This document shows positions 1 to 6,204 of a stretch of 9,379 nucleotides of DNA, piece after piece (the first letter of the stretch is position 1; every line of letters begins with the position of its first letter). Below the pieces are notes generated by a model. That model was not told where the DNA came from, did no database searches, and saw only the letters and a program-made list of their open reading frames with translations. The position numbers and the translations under genes are program-made. This DNA is from a bacterium (lineage in GTDB: Bacteria; Atribacterota; JS1; SB-45; 34-128), in assembly GCA_018903015.1 (NCBI GenBank), contig JAHIPR010000099.1, forward strand, positions 1 to 9,379. Reading direction: 5' to 3'.

Positions 1-824
1 GTAGCTGAACCTAAACCAAAATTAAGCATGCCAAAACTAAACTCATAAGTAAGCACAGGTAGTACTTTAGTCCCTGCAGCTCCACTGGTTAGTAAGTAGA
101 TATCATCGAATTTATTAAAAGTCCACATTAATCTTAATAAAAATAAAGTACCTAATACGTATTTTAATTCAGGTATGGTTATATAAAAAAATTTTTTTAT
201 TATATTTGCCCCATCTATATCTGCTGCTTCATATAATTCATTAGGGATAGCCTGAAGCCGAGCCAATATCATTAACATAGCAAAGGGGAAATATCTCCAA
301 CCCTGAAATAAAATTACTATAAACATCGCCCATCCCTTTTGAGAAAGCATGGCAACAGGTTTGGACCATATACCGCTGCTCATTAAAGCCCAACTAATTA
401 CTCCATTTACCGGATTAAGCAGCCATTTCCAAATAAAAGCCACTGAAACAACCGGAGCAATATAAGGAAATAAAAATATAGCTCTTACTAATCCTCTTCC
501 CTTAAATTTTCTATTTAATAATAGAGAGGCTGCCAAGCCTAAAACAATGGATAAAATACTCCCCAAGAAAGAATAAATAATAGTTGCTTTTAAAGCATCT
601 TTAAACATAAAATCCTTCGCAACTCTAAAATAATTTTGCAATCCTACAAAAGGTGCTCCTCTTTCGCCAAGATTTCCCAAAGTAACTTCATGAAAGCTTA
701 TCCATATATTATAAAGTGCAGGATATATTACCAATCCAAAAACAATAGCAAAAGTAGGTACAACAAACCAGTAAGCCAAGCGCGCTTCTCTTTGTTGAAG
801 AGTAAGAGTATTTATTTTTCTCAT
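1..824 (-). CDS. Sugar ABC transporter permease, MalF/UgpA type (3' end outside window)
   Basis: Inner-membrane subunit of a binding-protein-dependent ABC importer for a sugar or sugar-like solute. Reading the minus strand from the ATG at 824-822 gives 274 residues with no stop before the window edge. Family members are usually about 290-300 residues, so only the C-terminal end is missing. A basic N-terminus (MRKIN) is followed by hydrophobic stretches at about residues 18-38, 80-103, 112-136, 164-190 and 222-236, as in six-helix MalF-type permeases. The EAA loop that contacts the ATPase is clear: EAADIDG starts at residue 199 and is followed by KKFFYITIPEL. A good Shine-Dalgarno (GGAGGT, 834-829) fixes the start. 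The gene lies 106 bp downstream of the binding-protein gene and is surely in the same operon; a second permease (MalG type) would be expected just beyond position 1. The substrate cannot be read from the sequence. Confidence 0.93.
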   Translation of the reverse strand, partial: MRKINTLTLQQREARLAYWFVVPTFAIVFGLVIYPALYNIWISFHEVTLGNLGERGAPFVGLQNYFRVAKDFMFKDALKATIIYSFLGSILSIVLGLAASLLLNRKFKGRGLVRAIFLFPYIAPVVSVAFIWKWLLNPVNGVISWALMSSGIWSKPVAMLSQKGWAMFIVILFQGWRYFPFAMLMILARLQAIPNELYEAADIDGANIIKKFFYITIPELKYVLGTLFLLRLMWTFNKFDDIYLLTSGAAGTKVLPVLTYEFSFGMLNFGLGSA

Positions 825-844
825 CTTTACCTCCACTCAAAAGC

Positions 845-883
845 AGGACTATGCAGCTAATTTTATTTTAACTGCATAGTCCT
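845..883 (-). promoter_or_regulatory. Intercistronic stem-loop between binding-protein and permease genes
   Basis: A perfect inverted repeat, AGGACTATGCAG (845-856) and CTGCATAGTCCT (872-883), gives a 12-bp stem. After one mismatch it extends by three more A-T pairs into the loop. It lies after the binding-protein stop and before the permease Shine-Dalgarno (834-829). There is no U-run directly after it in the minus-strand RNA, so it looks less like a full terminator than an mRNA-stabilising or partly attenuating hairpin. Such hairpins are common after binding-protein genes, whose product is needed in excess over the permeases. The structure is seen; the role is inferred. Confidence 0.7.
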
Positions 884-930
884 TATAAGATTAAAAAATT
901 TTGCTTTAATTTTTAATTATTTGATATCTA

Positions 931-2229
931 TTATTTTAATGCCTCAGTCTGTTCTTGCAACCAGGCAGCTGCTTGTTCTGGGGTCATGTCACCGATTAAA
1001 ATTTTCTCTATTACTATCGGGACTAACAATCTACCATAGACATCAGAAACTAATGGTACAATCTTCCCTTCCATAAAGCCCCATCTTTGAATCATACTCA
1101 TGCCACCCGCTACATCTGCAACTACTTCTGGAGCATAAAGGCTAAACACATCATGCTTTAACCATTCATCTACCACAGCTTTACGAACAGGAACCTTTCC
1201 TCCCGGACTCATAAAGAGAATATCTACATATCCTGGTCCTAAGACATATTTTACGAATTCAATTGCTGCTTCCGTATCTGTATCTTTAAAGATTCCCAAG
1301 GTTACTAACTGTCCGTAAGAAGCCTTGATTCCGCTAGGTCCTTCTATAATCGGACAAAAGCCAGTATTTTTAGCTAAGTCCGGAACTGTAACTTGATATG
1401 CCTCTACTAATCCGGCAATATCATCCATTATATAGGGGGAATAGAACATCATAGCTGCTTGGCCTACAATATAATACTGCCTGGCTTCTCTCCAGTAACA
1501 AGCTCCCGGAGGACCATAGGCAGCTAATTTAGTATAATAATCTAAGGCTTCCACCATTTCTGGGGTATTCATAACAATATTACCATCTTTATCAAAACCA
1601 GTTGCCCCATTAGATAGGGCAAAAGGCTCGAATACCTGTTGGGTGAATACCTGTCCCGGGTCGGTCCCAATTACTATTCCATACATAGCCTTTGCCGGGT
1701 CATAAAAAGCTTTAGCTGCCTCTAAAATTGTATCCCAACTGTTAGGTGCAGTTAATCCCTTTTCAGCAAAAAGGTCTTTTCTATACCATATTCCCTGAAC
1801 CCATCCATCAATAGGTACAGCTGCCCATATGCCTTCTACCGGGGAACGAACAAGATCTAAAGCACCTTTGTAAAAACTAGCATAACCCATATCGGCAATA
1901 GCCATAGTAGCAGCTTTAGCGTCTAATAATCCATCTAAGGCAAAACCAGCTACATATTCTAATCCGAAACGACAGACATCGGGTAATCTTCCAGCTGCTT
2001 TGGCAGTTGCAAGTTTTTTAGGGATGTCTATTTCATCAACTGCAATTACCTTTACTTCAATTTCCGGATGGAGCTTCATAAAATCTGCTGCTATTGCTTC
2101 TTGTACATCAACTCTGGATTTTTCATTGTCTGTAGTCCAGAATTCCACAACAGTTTTTTGTGCAAAAGCAAAGACGCTTATGCTAAAAATCATAACCAGA
2201 ATTAAAAATAATACAATACTTTTTCTCAT
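931..2229 (-). CDS. Extracellular solute-binding protein, family 1 (sugar ABC transporter)
   Basis: Exported binding protein that captures the sugar and delivers it to the permease encoded next. It has 432 residues, normal for the SBP_bac_1 family. Residues 1-23 form a signal peptide: MRK, then a long hydrophobic core ending AFA, with likely signal peptidase I cleavage before Q24. There is no lipobox Cys, so the mature protein should be soluble in a periplasm, as in diderms. Family landmarks are the opening strand VVEFWTT (27-33), the segment WYRKDLFAEKGL (148-159) followed by SWDTILEAAKAF (164-175), and GQAAMMFYSPY (256-266), which typically lines the ligand cleft. The start is supported by AAAGGAG (2243-2237) with 7 nt spacing. 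The gene lies 177 bp after the LacI-type regulator and before a MalF-type permease. The ligand is unknown; nearby GH130 and glycerate genes are too far away to assign it. Confidence 0.93.
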   Translation of the reverse strand: MRKSIVLFLILVMIFSISVFAFAQKTVVEFWTTDNEKSRVDVQEAIAADFMKLHPEIEVKVIAVDEIDIPKKLATAKAAGRLPDVCRFGLEYVAGFALDGLLDAKAATMAIADMGYASFYKGALDLVRSPVEGIWAAVPIDGWVQGIWYRKDLFAEKGLTAPNSWDTILEAAKAFYDPAKAMYGIVIGTDPGQVFTQQVFEPFALSNGATGFDKDGNIVMNTPEMVEALDYYTKLAAYGPPGACYWREARQYYIVGQAAMMFYSPYIMDDIAGLVEAYQVTVPDLAKNTGFCPIIEGPSGIKASYGQLVTLGIFKDTDTEAAIEFVKYVLGPGYVDILFMSPGGKVPVRKAVVDEWLKHDVFSLYAPEVVADVAGGMSMIQRWGFMEGKIVPLVSDVYGRLLVPIVIEKILIGDMTPEQAAAWLQEQTEALK

Positions 2230-2285
2230 TTTTTTTCTCCTTTAAATATTTTAATATTCTTTCTAAAAAAAACAATTATTTTTCT

Positions 2286-2301
2286 CTATCTCATCCCTCC
2301 T
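2286..2301 (-). other. Orphan strong Shine-Dalgarno with a two-codon mini-ORF in the leader
   Basis: In the leader of the binding-protein gene the minus strand carries AGGAGG (2301-2296), then one G, then ATG AGA TAG (2294-2286). The SD is stronger than that of the binding-protein gene itself, about 65 nt further on. The 1-nt spacing is too short for normal initiation, so it may be a ribosome standby or pausing site, a former start, or chance. The sequence is seen; a function is not shown. Confidence 0.25.
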
Positions 2302-2338
2302 TTCTAAGATCCATATATTTTAGCAGCCCTTCTTGGTG

Positions 2339-2365
2339 CGTAAAGTGGGTTGTTTACGTTTATAA
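2339..2365. promoter_or_regulatory. Candidate operator upstream of the binding-protein gene
   Basis: An inverted repeat CGTAAA (2339-2344), 8 nt, TTTACG (2353-2358) lies about 110 bp upstream of the binding-protein start. The right arm overlaps an imperfect CG-centred element; on the minus strand it reads TTATAAACGTAAAC. This core resembles the AACGTT core of the palindrome in the LacI-gene promoter, and a further AAACG core lies at about 2383-2389. LacI-family operators are normally CG-centred palindromes, so the adjacent regulator may bind here. I see no convincing -35/-10 pair with it, so the transporter genes could also be transcribed by read-through from the regulator gene. Confidence 0.3.
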
Positions 2366-2406
2366 CCATTAATAATACAATATTCGTTTAATAAAATTTT
2401 ATTGCT

Positions 2407-3420
2407 CTAAGTAGAGTTTCTGATAACTAATTTTGGTTGAAAAATATTTCTTTGATTTTTATAGTTCTTAGGATCTTTTAACTGTTGATCTAAAATTTTT
2501 ATTGCTCCTTTAGCCATCTTTCTTACAGGCTGACTAATAGTTGTTAGGGCTGGATAATAGTATTCCGACAATGGAATATTATCAATTCCGAGCACCGCAA
2601 TATCTTGGGGTATCTTTAACTCCTTTTCCTGAATAGCATGATAAACACCTATTGCTCTCTGGTCACCAGAGATAAAAACAGCGCTAGGAACTTCTTCTTC
2701 TAAAATTTCCTTCATTTTTTCATAAGCCATCTTAGGGCTCCTAATCCCATAATCAATATGTATTAATTCAGCCTTGATATGATAATCATTGCAGGCTTGA
2801 ATAAATCCCTTTGTCCTATCCTGATTTACAGTAAAATTTTCATCTCCTAGAAAAAATCTGATAGACCTATTTCCTCTTTTAATAAGGTGCTCAGCCCCTA
2901 AATAACCTGCTTTAACATTATCAAGGTTAACAAAAGAAGTAGATTCATAGACATTATCTCTACCTATAATAACAAAAGGGATATTCCTTTTAATTAGATA
3001 GTCAATCCGGCGATCAAATTCCCGAGTGTCAAAAATTATTGCGCCGTCTGCAAAGCCATTTTTCAGCAAATAGAAACCATCATATTTATTTTCTTCAACT
3101 TTATAAGCTGAAGACTTTGAAACTATTAATTTATGCCCTAATCTATTAGCTTCACTATCTAAATACTGGATAAAAATATTATGAAAATTCCCCATATAAT
3201 TCGCCGTGTTTTTTTCTACAAAGACCATCAAAATCCCGGTTCTTTTTTTTCTGAGTGACCTAGCAATAAGATTAACCTGATACCCAGTTGTTTTAATGAT
3301 TTTTAATATTTTATCTCTTGTTTCTTTCTTTACTTTTTCTTCTTCATTTACTACCCTGGAAATCGTCCGCGGGGAAACACCGGCAATTTTTGCAATATCT
3401 TTAATCGTATATTCTTTAAT
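2407..3420 (-). CDS. LacI-family transcriptional regulator with a probable ATT (AUU) start codon
   Basis: DNA-binding repressor that probably controls the downstream sugar transporter in response to a sugar ligand. Read from ATT at 3420-3418 it has 337 residues, the normal family length. Residues 4-25 (YTIKDIAKIAGVS then PRTISRVVN) are the LacI helix-turn-helix; residues about 50-58 (NLIARSLRK) are the minor-groove hinge helix with its key Leu56. The rest is a periplasmic-binding-protein-like effector domain with typical blocks such as DGAIIFD, FVNLDNVKAGYLGAEHL, SAVFISGD and TTISQPVRKMAKGAI. No ATG, GTG or TTG occurs between the in-frame TAG (3435-3433) and TTG at 3231, and starting at 3231 would remove the whole DNA-binding domain. 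The ATT replaces the Met of a typical MKEYTIKDIA start and sits 8 nt after a perfect AGGAGG (3434-3429). The family call is firm; the AUU start is inference, with sequencing error as the alternative. Confidence 0.9.
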   Translation of the reverse strand: MKEYTIKDIAKIAGVSPRTISRVVNEEEKVKKETRDKILKIIKTTGYQVNLIARSLRKKRTGILMVFVEKNTANYMGNFHNIFIQYLDSEANRLGHKLIVSKSSAYKVEENKYDGFYLLKNGFADGAIIFDTREFDRRIDYLIKRNIPFVIIGRDNVYESTSFVNLDNVKAGYLGAEHLIKRGNRSIRFFLGDENFTVNQDRTKGFIQACNDYHIKAELIHIDYGIRSPKMAYEKMKEILEEEVPSAVFISGDQRAIGVYHAIQEKELKIPQDIAVLGIDNIPLSEYYYPALTTISQPVRKMAKGAIKILDQQLKDPKNYKNQRNIFQPKLVIRNST

Positions 3421-3428
3421 CGAAATCG

Positions 3429-3434
3429 CCTCCT
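3429..3434 (-). promoter_or_regulatory. Ribosome binding site that decides the LacI-type gene's start
   Basis: AGGAGG on the minus strand lies 8 nt before the ATT codon at 3420-3418, an optimal distance. The other in-frame ATT (3426-3424) would be only 2 nt away, too close. The in-frame TAG overlaps the upstream edge of this site (3435-3433), which rules out any start further upstream. Together these point to 3420 as the start. Confidence 0.75.
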
Positions 3435-3615
3435 AAAAGTTGTCATATAATTATTAATCTTTCTTCTAAGCTTTTTTTATATGAAAAATTTCTCCAATCA
3501 ATTTCTTTCTATAATCTTTATATAGTTGTAATTTTTACTTAATCGCTTTCTTTGTAAAATAAATAAAATCGTGTAATTTCTCATTGCTTATCATAATGCC
3601 ATCGTTGACATTTAT

Positions 3616-3644
3616 ATAATAACATAACGTTATATAAATTTCAA
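3616..3644 (-). promoter_or_regulatory. Promoter of the LacI-type gene with an operator palindrome in its spacer
   Basis: On the minus strand, -35 TTGAAA (3644-3639) and -10 TATTAT (3621-3616) each match the sigma-70 consensus at five of six bases and are exactly 17 bp apart. In the spacer lies the perfect palindrome ATAACGTTAT (3624-3633), centred on CG like LacI-family operators. A larger perfect inverted repeat surrounds it: ATTTATATAA (3610-3619) and TTATATAAAT (3630-3639). A repressor bound here would block RNA polymerase directly, so autoregulation by the LacI-type protein is the simplest reading. The predicted transcript start is near 3609, giving a leader of about 190 nt. Confidence 0.6.
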
Positions 3645-3769
3645 TTTTTTTAAATTATGGTTTCTTTTTAGTCTCAGATACTTCTGGAATTTGAAAAGCA
3701 CGAGAAAAATGGTTTGGGAGCAGTCATGGATAAAATTTTAGCTTCTTTTAGAAATTTAATTTCAATTTT

Positions 3770-3985
3770 TTATTTATTAAATTCTACGATCACTTTTTTC
3801 ATTTTTTCAACTATACTATTTAATTTCTCATAAAACAAAGCCAGTCCACCGTGATCAATCTCTGAATAACCATCCGCTATAAGGGTCTGCATCATTTCCA
3901 TTACCTGGGCGCAAAGAGGCATTGCGGTATGCAGTTCCCGGCTGGTTCCCAGAACATTAGTCAGGTCTTTGAGTGTAATTTTATT
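3770..3985 (-). pseudogene. C-terminal relic of a tartronate semialdehyde reductase / 3-hydroxyisobutyrate dehydrogenase-type gene
   Basis: The minus-strand frame from 3985 to the TAA at 3772-3770 encodes about 71 residues that match the C-terminal helical domain of the beta-hydroxyacid dehydrogenase family, best the GarR/GlxR branch. Visible blocks are LKDLTNVLGTSRE, MPLCAQVMEMMQTL and a final DGYSEIDHGGLALFYEKL. The family's catalytic Lys lies at the start of this region (here the K of LKDL is in the usual place). The NAD(P)-binding Rossmann domain, about 200 residues, is absent. An in-frame TAG stands at 3988-3986, just where homology ends. A full enzyme would reduce tartronate semialdehyde to glycerate, the substrate of the kinase encoded just upstream. 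The relic is therefore probably the remains of the second gene of a glycerate operon. The exact family member cannot be fixed from the stub. Confidence 0.75.
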
Positions 3986-3994
3986 CTAAAACCC

Positions 3995-4117
3995 GGGCCA
4001 TAATTACCCTTAGACTCCCGCGCCTTTGCAGGCGTGGGAGTCGCTTTGCCAGACTATTGTTTGTCTCGACTTACCGGGAACTTTCTCTCATCCCTACCTT
4101 AACAGATAGGGAGTTCC
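3995..4117 (-). mobile_element. GC-rich multi-hairpin segment, possible IS200/IS605 (TnpB-type) right-end relic
   Basis: This segment is clearly more GC-rich than its surroundings and full of inverted repeats. A strong hairpin pairs GACTCCCGCGCC (4013-4024) with GGCGTGGGAGTC (4031-4042), 11 of 12 plus one wobble, around a 6-nt loop. A weak one pairs AGAC (4051-4054) with GTCT (4063-4066). A nested one pairs GGAACT (4077-4082) with AGTTCC (4112-4117), enclosing CCCTA (4092-4096) with TAGGG (4107-4111). A run of hairpins ending in a GC-rich palindrome is how I recall the right ends of IS200/IS605-type elements, which also yield the omega RNA of TnpB. No tnpA or tnpB remains. It lies between an intact glycerate kinase and a truncated reductase, which suggests an insertion/deletion scar. 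It could instead be an unrelated structured RNA or a terminator complex. Confidence 0.4.
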
Positions 4118-4153
4118 AGCCAAATTGGATACTCTGAATTGCTTTATCAAGAC

Positions 4154-5290
4154 TCAATTAAAAGCTTCTTTCTTTCTCTCTAAAAATTGTACTATACTCT
4201 TCTTGATCAGCCAAACTTTTTTGCTTTTATGTTCGGTTAAACTCATAGGAGGATCACTCACTTTTACCAAGAAATCAATACCGTATTTATGTACAATTTC
4301 TGCATCTTGATCAATAATTGCGCCAATTGCCATCACCGGAACATGATATTTTTTAGCAATTTTTGCAACCCCTACAGGTACTTTGCCATAGATAGTTTGA
4401 ATATCAATTTTTCCTTCACCGGTAATGACCAAATCAGCATCTTTCATGGCTTCTTCTAATTTTACCGCTTCAATGATTATCTCAATTCCGGGTTTTAATT
4501 TAGCATCTAGGAAAGCCATAAGACCTGCCCCCAAACCTCCTGCAGCTCCGGCACCTGGAATATCTTTGACATCTTTGTGTAACGCTTTATTTATTATGTG
4601 GGCAAAACGGGCTAATGCTTCCTCCAAAATAACCATCATTTCCTCAGTTGCACCTTTTTGTGGACCATAGATCCTGGTAGCCCCAGAATGACCACAGAGA
4701 GGATTTTTTACATCAGATGCTACTAAAATTTCCAATTTGGAAATTCGTTGATCCATTTGACTGATATCGATATGATGTATGTTCATCAATTCAGCGCCTC
4801 CAAAACCAATCTCTTTATCTTGTTTATCTAACAAGCGAACATCTAAAGCCTGAACCATACCTGCCCCTCCATCATTGGTGGCACTTCCTCCGATACCGAT
4901 AATCATCTTTCTACACCCCTGATTTAATGCTGCCTTAATTAACTGACCAGTTCCATAGGTAGTAGTTATTAATGGATTTCTTTTATTCTCTGGGACTAAA
5001 GTTAATCCAGAAGCTTCAGCCATTTCAATAACTGCCGTTTTCTTGTCTCCCAAAATACCGTAATGGGCTAAAACTTCCCCTCCCAAGGGATCTGTAACTT
5101 TCTCTCTTAAAATTTCCCCTCCGACAGCATTAATCAAACACTGAACCGTCCCTTCCCCACCATCAGCCATGGGGATTTTTACAATTTCAGCTCCCGGGAA
5201 GACCTCTCTTATTCCTTGCTCTATTGCATCTGATACTTCTATGGCAGTTAAACTACCTTTAAATGAATCTGGAGCAACAACTATTTTCAT
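4154..5290 (-). CDS. Glycerate kinase, class I (GarK/GlxK family)
   Basis: Cytoplasmic enzyme that phosphorylates D-glycerate with ATP. Members of this family in bacteria mostly make 2-phosphoglycerate, feeding lower glycolysis. It has 378 residues, full length for the family. Characteristic motifs appear in order: APDSFKGS (6-13), MADGGEGT (41-48), GIGGSATNDGGAG (132-144), VASDVKNPLCG (190-200), GPQKGA (209-214), GAGAAGGLGAG (246-256) and ITGEGKIDIQT (289-299) followed by GKVP. The start is supported by GAGGT about 10 nt upstream of ATG. Downstream lies the stub of a reductase whose family produces glycerate, which supports a former glycerate/glycolate, glucarate or tartronate-linked operon. 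The kinase itself shows no damage, so it may still serve glycerate from other sources. It is preceded by a long gene-free stretch that presumably carries its promoter. Confidence 0.95.
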   Translation of the reverse strand: MKIVVAPDSFKGSLTAIEVSDAIEQGIREVFPGAEIVKIPMADGGEGTVQCLINAVGGEILREKVTDPLGGEVLAHYGILGDKKTAVIEMAEASGLTLVPENKRNPLITTTYGTGQLIKAALNQGCRKMIIGIGGSATNDGGAGMVQALDVRLLDKQDKEIGFGGAELMNIHHIDISQMDQRISKLEILVASDVKNPLCGHSGATRIYGPQKGATEEMMVILEEALARFAHIINKALHKDVKDIPGAGAAGGLGAGLMAFLDAKLKPGIEIIIEAVKLEEAMKDADLVITGEGKIDIQTIYGKVPVGVAKIAKKYHVPVMAIGAIIDQDAEIVHKYGIDFLVKVSDPPMSLTEHKSKKVWLIKKSIVQFLERKKEAFN

Positions 5291-5645
5291 CGTTTTTTGT
5301 ACCTCAAATGGGAATTGATCTGTTTTAAATTATTTACTATTATAAATATACGTCATCATATATAACATTTCCTTTGTATAATAGTATGAATAATACACTT
5401 TTTATTAAATATTTTTTATATAGTTTGCATAAACTTTTAAAGTATCTTTTAAAATGAAATAGTTAATTTGCAAGAGATTAGCAAAACCCTTCTTTGAATT
5501 TTAAACTCCAAAACCTCACTCAACCTCTTATAAAATAAGGCTTTTCACCTACATCTAAAATAAGCCATTTTAAGCGCCTATTTTAAAAAATATGACCAAT
5601 CACCTTAACCCACCTTAAAAAACGCTGCTATGACAATATTTCGAT

Positions 5646-5669
5646 AAAACCCTCATTTTACAGGGCTTT
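5646..5669 (-). terminator. Candidate terminator hairpin
   Basis: On the minus strand AAAGCCCT (5669-5662) can pair with AGGGTTTT (5653-5646), one pair being a G-U wobble, around an 8-nt loop. The distal arm ends in four Ts. This is a weak intrinsic-terminator shape for transcripts arriving from the GH130 side. Confidence 0.3.
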
Positions 5670-5754
5670 CAGCCTCCTTAAAACACAACTTTTCACCTTT
5701 TTTTGCCTTATTTTCTCCCTATTTTAGAAGCACTAACACCATCCCATATTATAA

Positions 5755-5787
5755 AAAACGCAGAAACCCTTATATTTTCAGCGTTTT
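5755..5787 (-). terminator. Candidate terminator hairpin
   Basis: On the minus strand AAAACGC (5787-5781) pairs with GCGTTTT (5761-5755). After an A-A mismatch four more pairs continue inside, leaving a 9-nt loop. The run continues to six Ts (GCGTTTTTTAT), as in an intrinsic terminator. It would end transcription from the GH130 gene and the OmpA relic before the glycerate kinase. The stem is AT-rich and may be weak. Confidence 0.35.
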
Positions 5788-5930
5788 AAAGTCTTACTAT
5801 TTTTCCCTAAAAAAACTGATAATCCTCTAATTCTATATATATATTTATCTCCCTTACTTACTAAAAAATCAGTTTTCCTGTTCCCCTCTTTTTCTTTTTT
5901 GGATAATTATTCAATTAAAAACGGCATTTT

Positions 5931-6191
5931 TTACTTTTTAACCATCAATTCTACACGCCGATTCTGGGCTTTCCCGGTAGCAGTTGTGTTAGGCACTACT
6001 GGCATGGATTCACCATAGCCTTTCGTAAAAAGTCGAGAGGAAGAAATACCTGCGGAAACTAGATATGGCTTAACTGATTCCGCACGTTACTGGGAAAGAA
6101 GCTAATTGTGCTCGGTAGATCCGTCTGAGTCGGTGAGTCCTTCAATAATCAACTGCATGGCCTCTTCAGACCTGAGTATGGCATTGTTCAT
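5931..6191 (-). pseudogene. Relic of an OmpA-family C-terminal (peptidoglycan-binding) domain gene
   Basis: Read on the minus strand from 6191 to the TAA at 5933-5931, one continuous frame encodes an OmpA/MotB-like C-terminal domain interrupted by two stop codons. The blocks are EEAMQLIIEGLTDSDGSTEHN, stop TAG, LLSQ, stop TAA, RAESVKPYLVSAGIS, SRLFTKGYGES and TGKAQNRRVEL. These match the family's IEGHTDS, LS..RA..V, GYGES and QNRRVEL signatures. The invariant His of GHTD is Leu here (EGLTDSDG). The stops fall where Gln and a basic residue are usual, so single-base changes (CAG to TAG, AAA to TAA) explain them without frameshift. The upstream beta-barrel or lipoprotein part is missing. Intact relatives anchor outer membrane proteins to peptidoglycan in diderms. 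The fragment begins about 14 bp after the GH130 stop codon. Confidence 0.82.
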
Positions 6192-6204
6192 TGTTCCTAT
6201 TACA

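Larger units (their letters stand above)
3421..3769. other. Gene-free stretch: leader and promoter of the LacI-type gene, plus unassigned DNA
   Basis: This very AT-rich interval holds the ribosome binding site (3429-3434), an untranslated leader of about 190 nt and the promoter/operator (3610-3644). Between about 3645 and 3769 I see no gene. A minus-strand stretch at about 3663-3725 reads like a short protein tail (IPEVSETKKKP before a TAA), but it is too short to assign and is not reported as a gene. Confidence 0.6.
5291..5930. other. 640-bp gene-free block with hairpins and short repeats
   Basis: No coding frame with recognisable protein character is visible on either strand. The first 150 bp upstream of the glycerate kinase are AT-rich and probably hold its promoter (a TATAAT occurs on the minus strand near 5338-5343, without a good -35). 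From about 5480 to 5930 the plus strand is pyrimidine-rich. It holds hairpins at 5646-5669 and 5755-5787, and a 9-bp perfect inverted repeat, AAAACTGAT (5812-5820) with ATCAGTTTT (5868-5876). CTTTTCACCT occurs twice (5541-5550 and 5689-5698), and variants of GCCTTATTTT recur on both strands. It may be decayed DNA beyond recognition or an unrecognised structured RNA; I cannot tell which. Confidence 0.5.

Noticed and set aside
2390..2403. Perfect 14-bp palindrome AATAAAATTTTATT just after the LacI-type gene stop
   Set aside because: It is all A and T, gives a very weak stem, and is likely by chance in this composition; not called a terminator.
3605..3635. Plus-strand promoter: exact TTGACA at 3605-3610 with a TATA-like box 18-19 bp on
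   Set aside because: The -10 match is poor and no plus-strand gene follows; the minus-strand promoter at the same place is better and has a gene.
3663..3725. Minus-strand tail ending IPEVSETKKKP before TAA, possibly another protein relic
   Set aside because: Too short and interrupted by stops upstream; no family could be recognised.
3726..3833. Plus-strand ORF of 35 codons, hydrophobic and Phe/Ile-rich, resembling a small membrane toxin
   Set aside because: It overlaps the reductase relic in antisense, has no clear Shine-Dalgarno, and its hydrophobicity follows from AT-rich DNA.
4425..4670. Plus-strand open frame of 81 codons inside the glycerate kinase gene
   Set aside because: Antisense shadow of a clearly conserved kinase; no own protein features.
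5461..5930. CRISPR-like array
   Set aside because: The repeated motifs are 10 nt or less, irregularly spaced and on both strands; there are no uniform repeat-spacer units.
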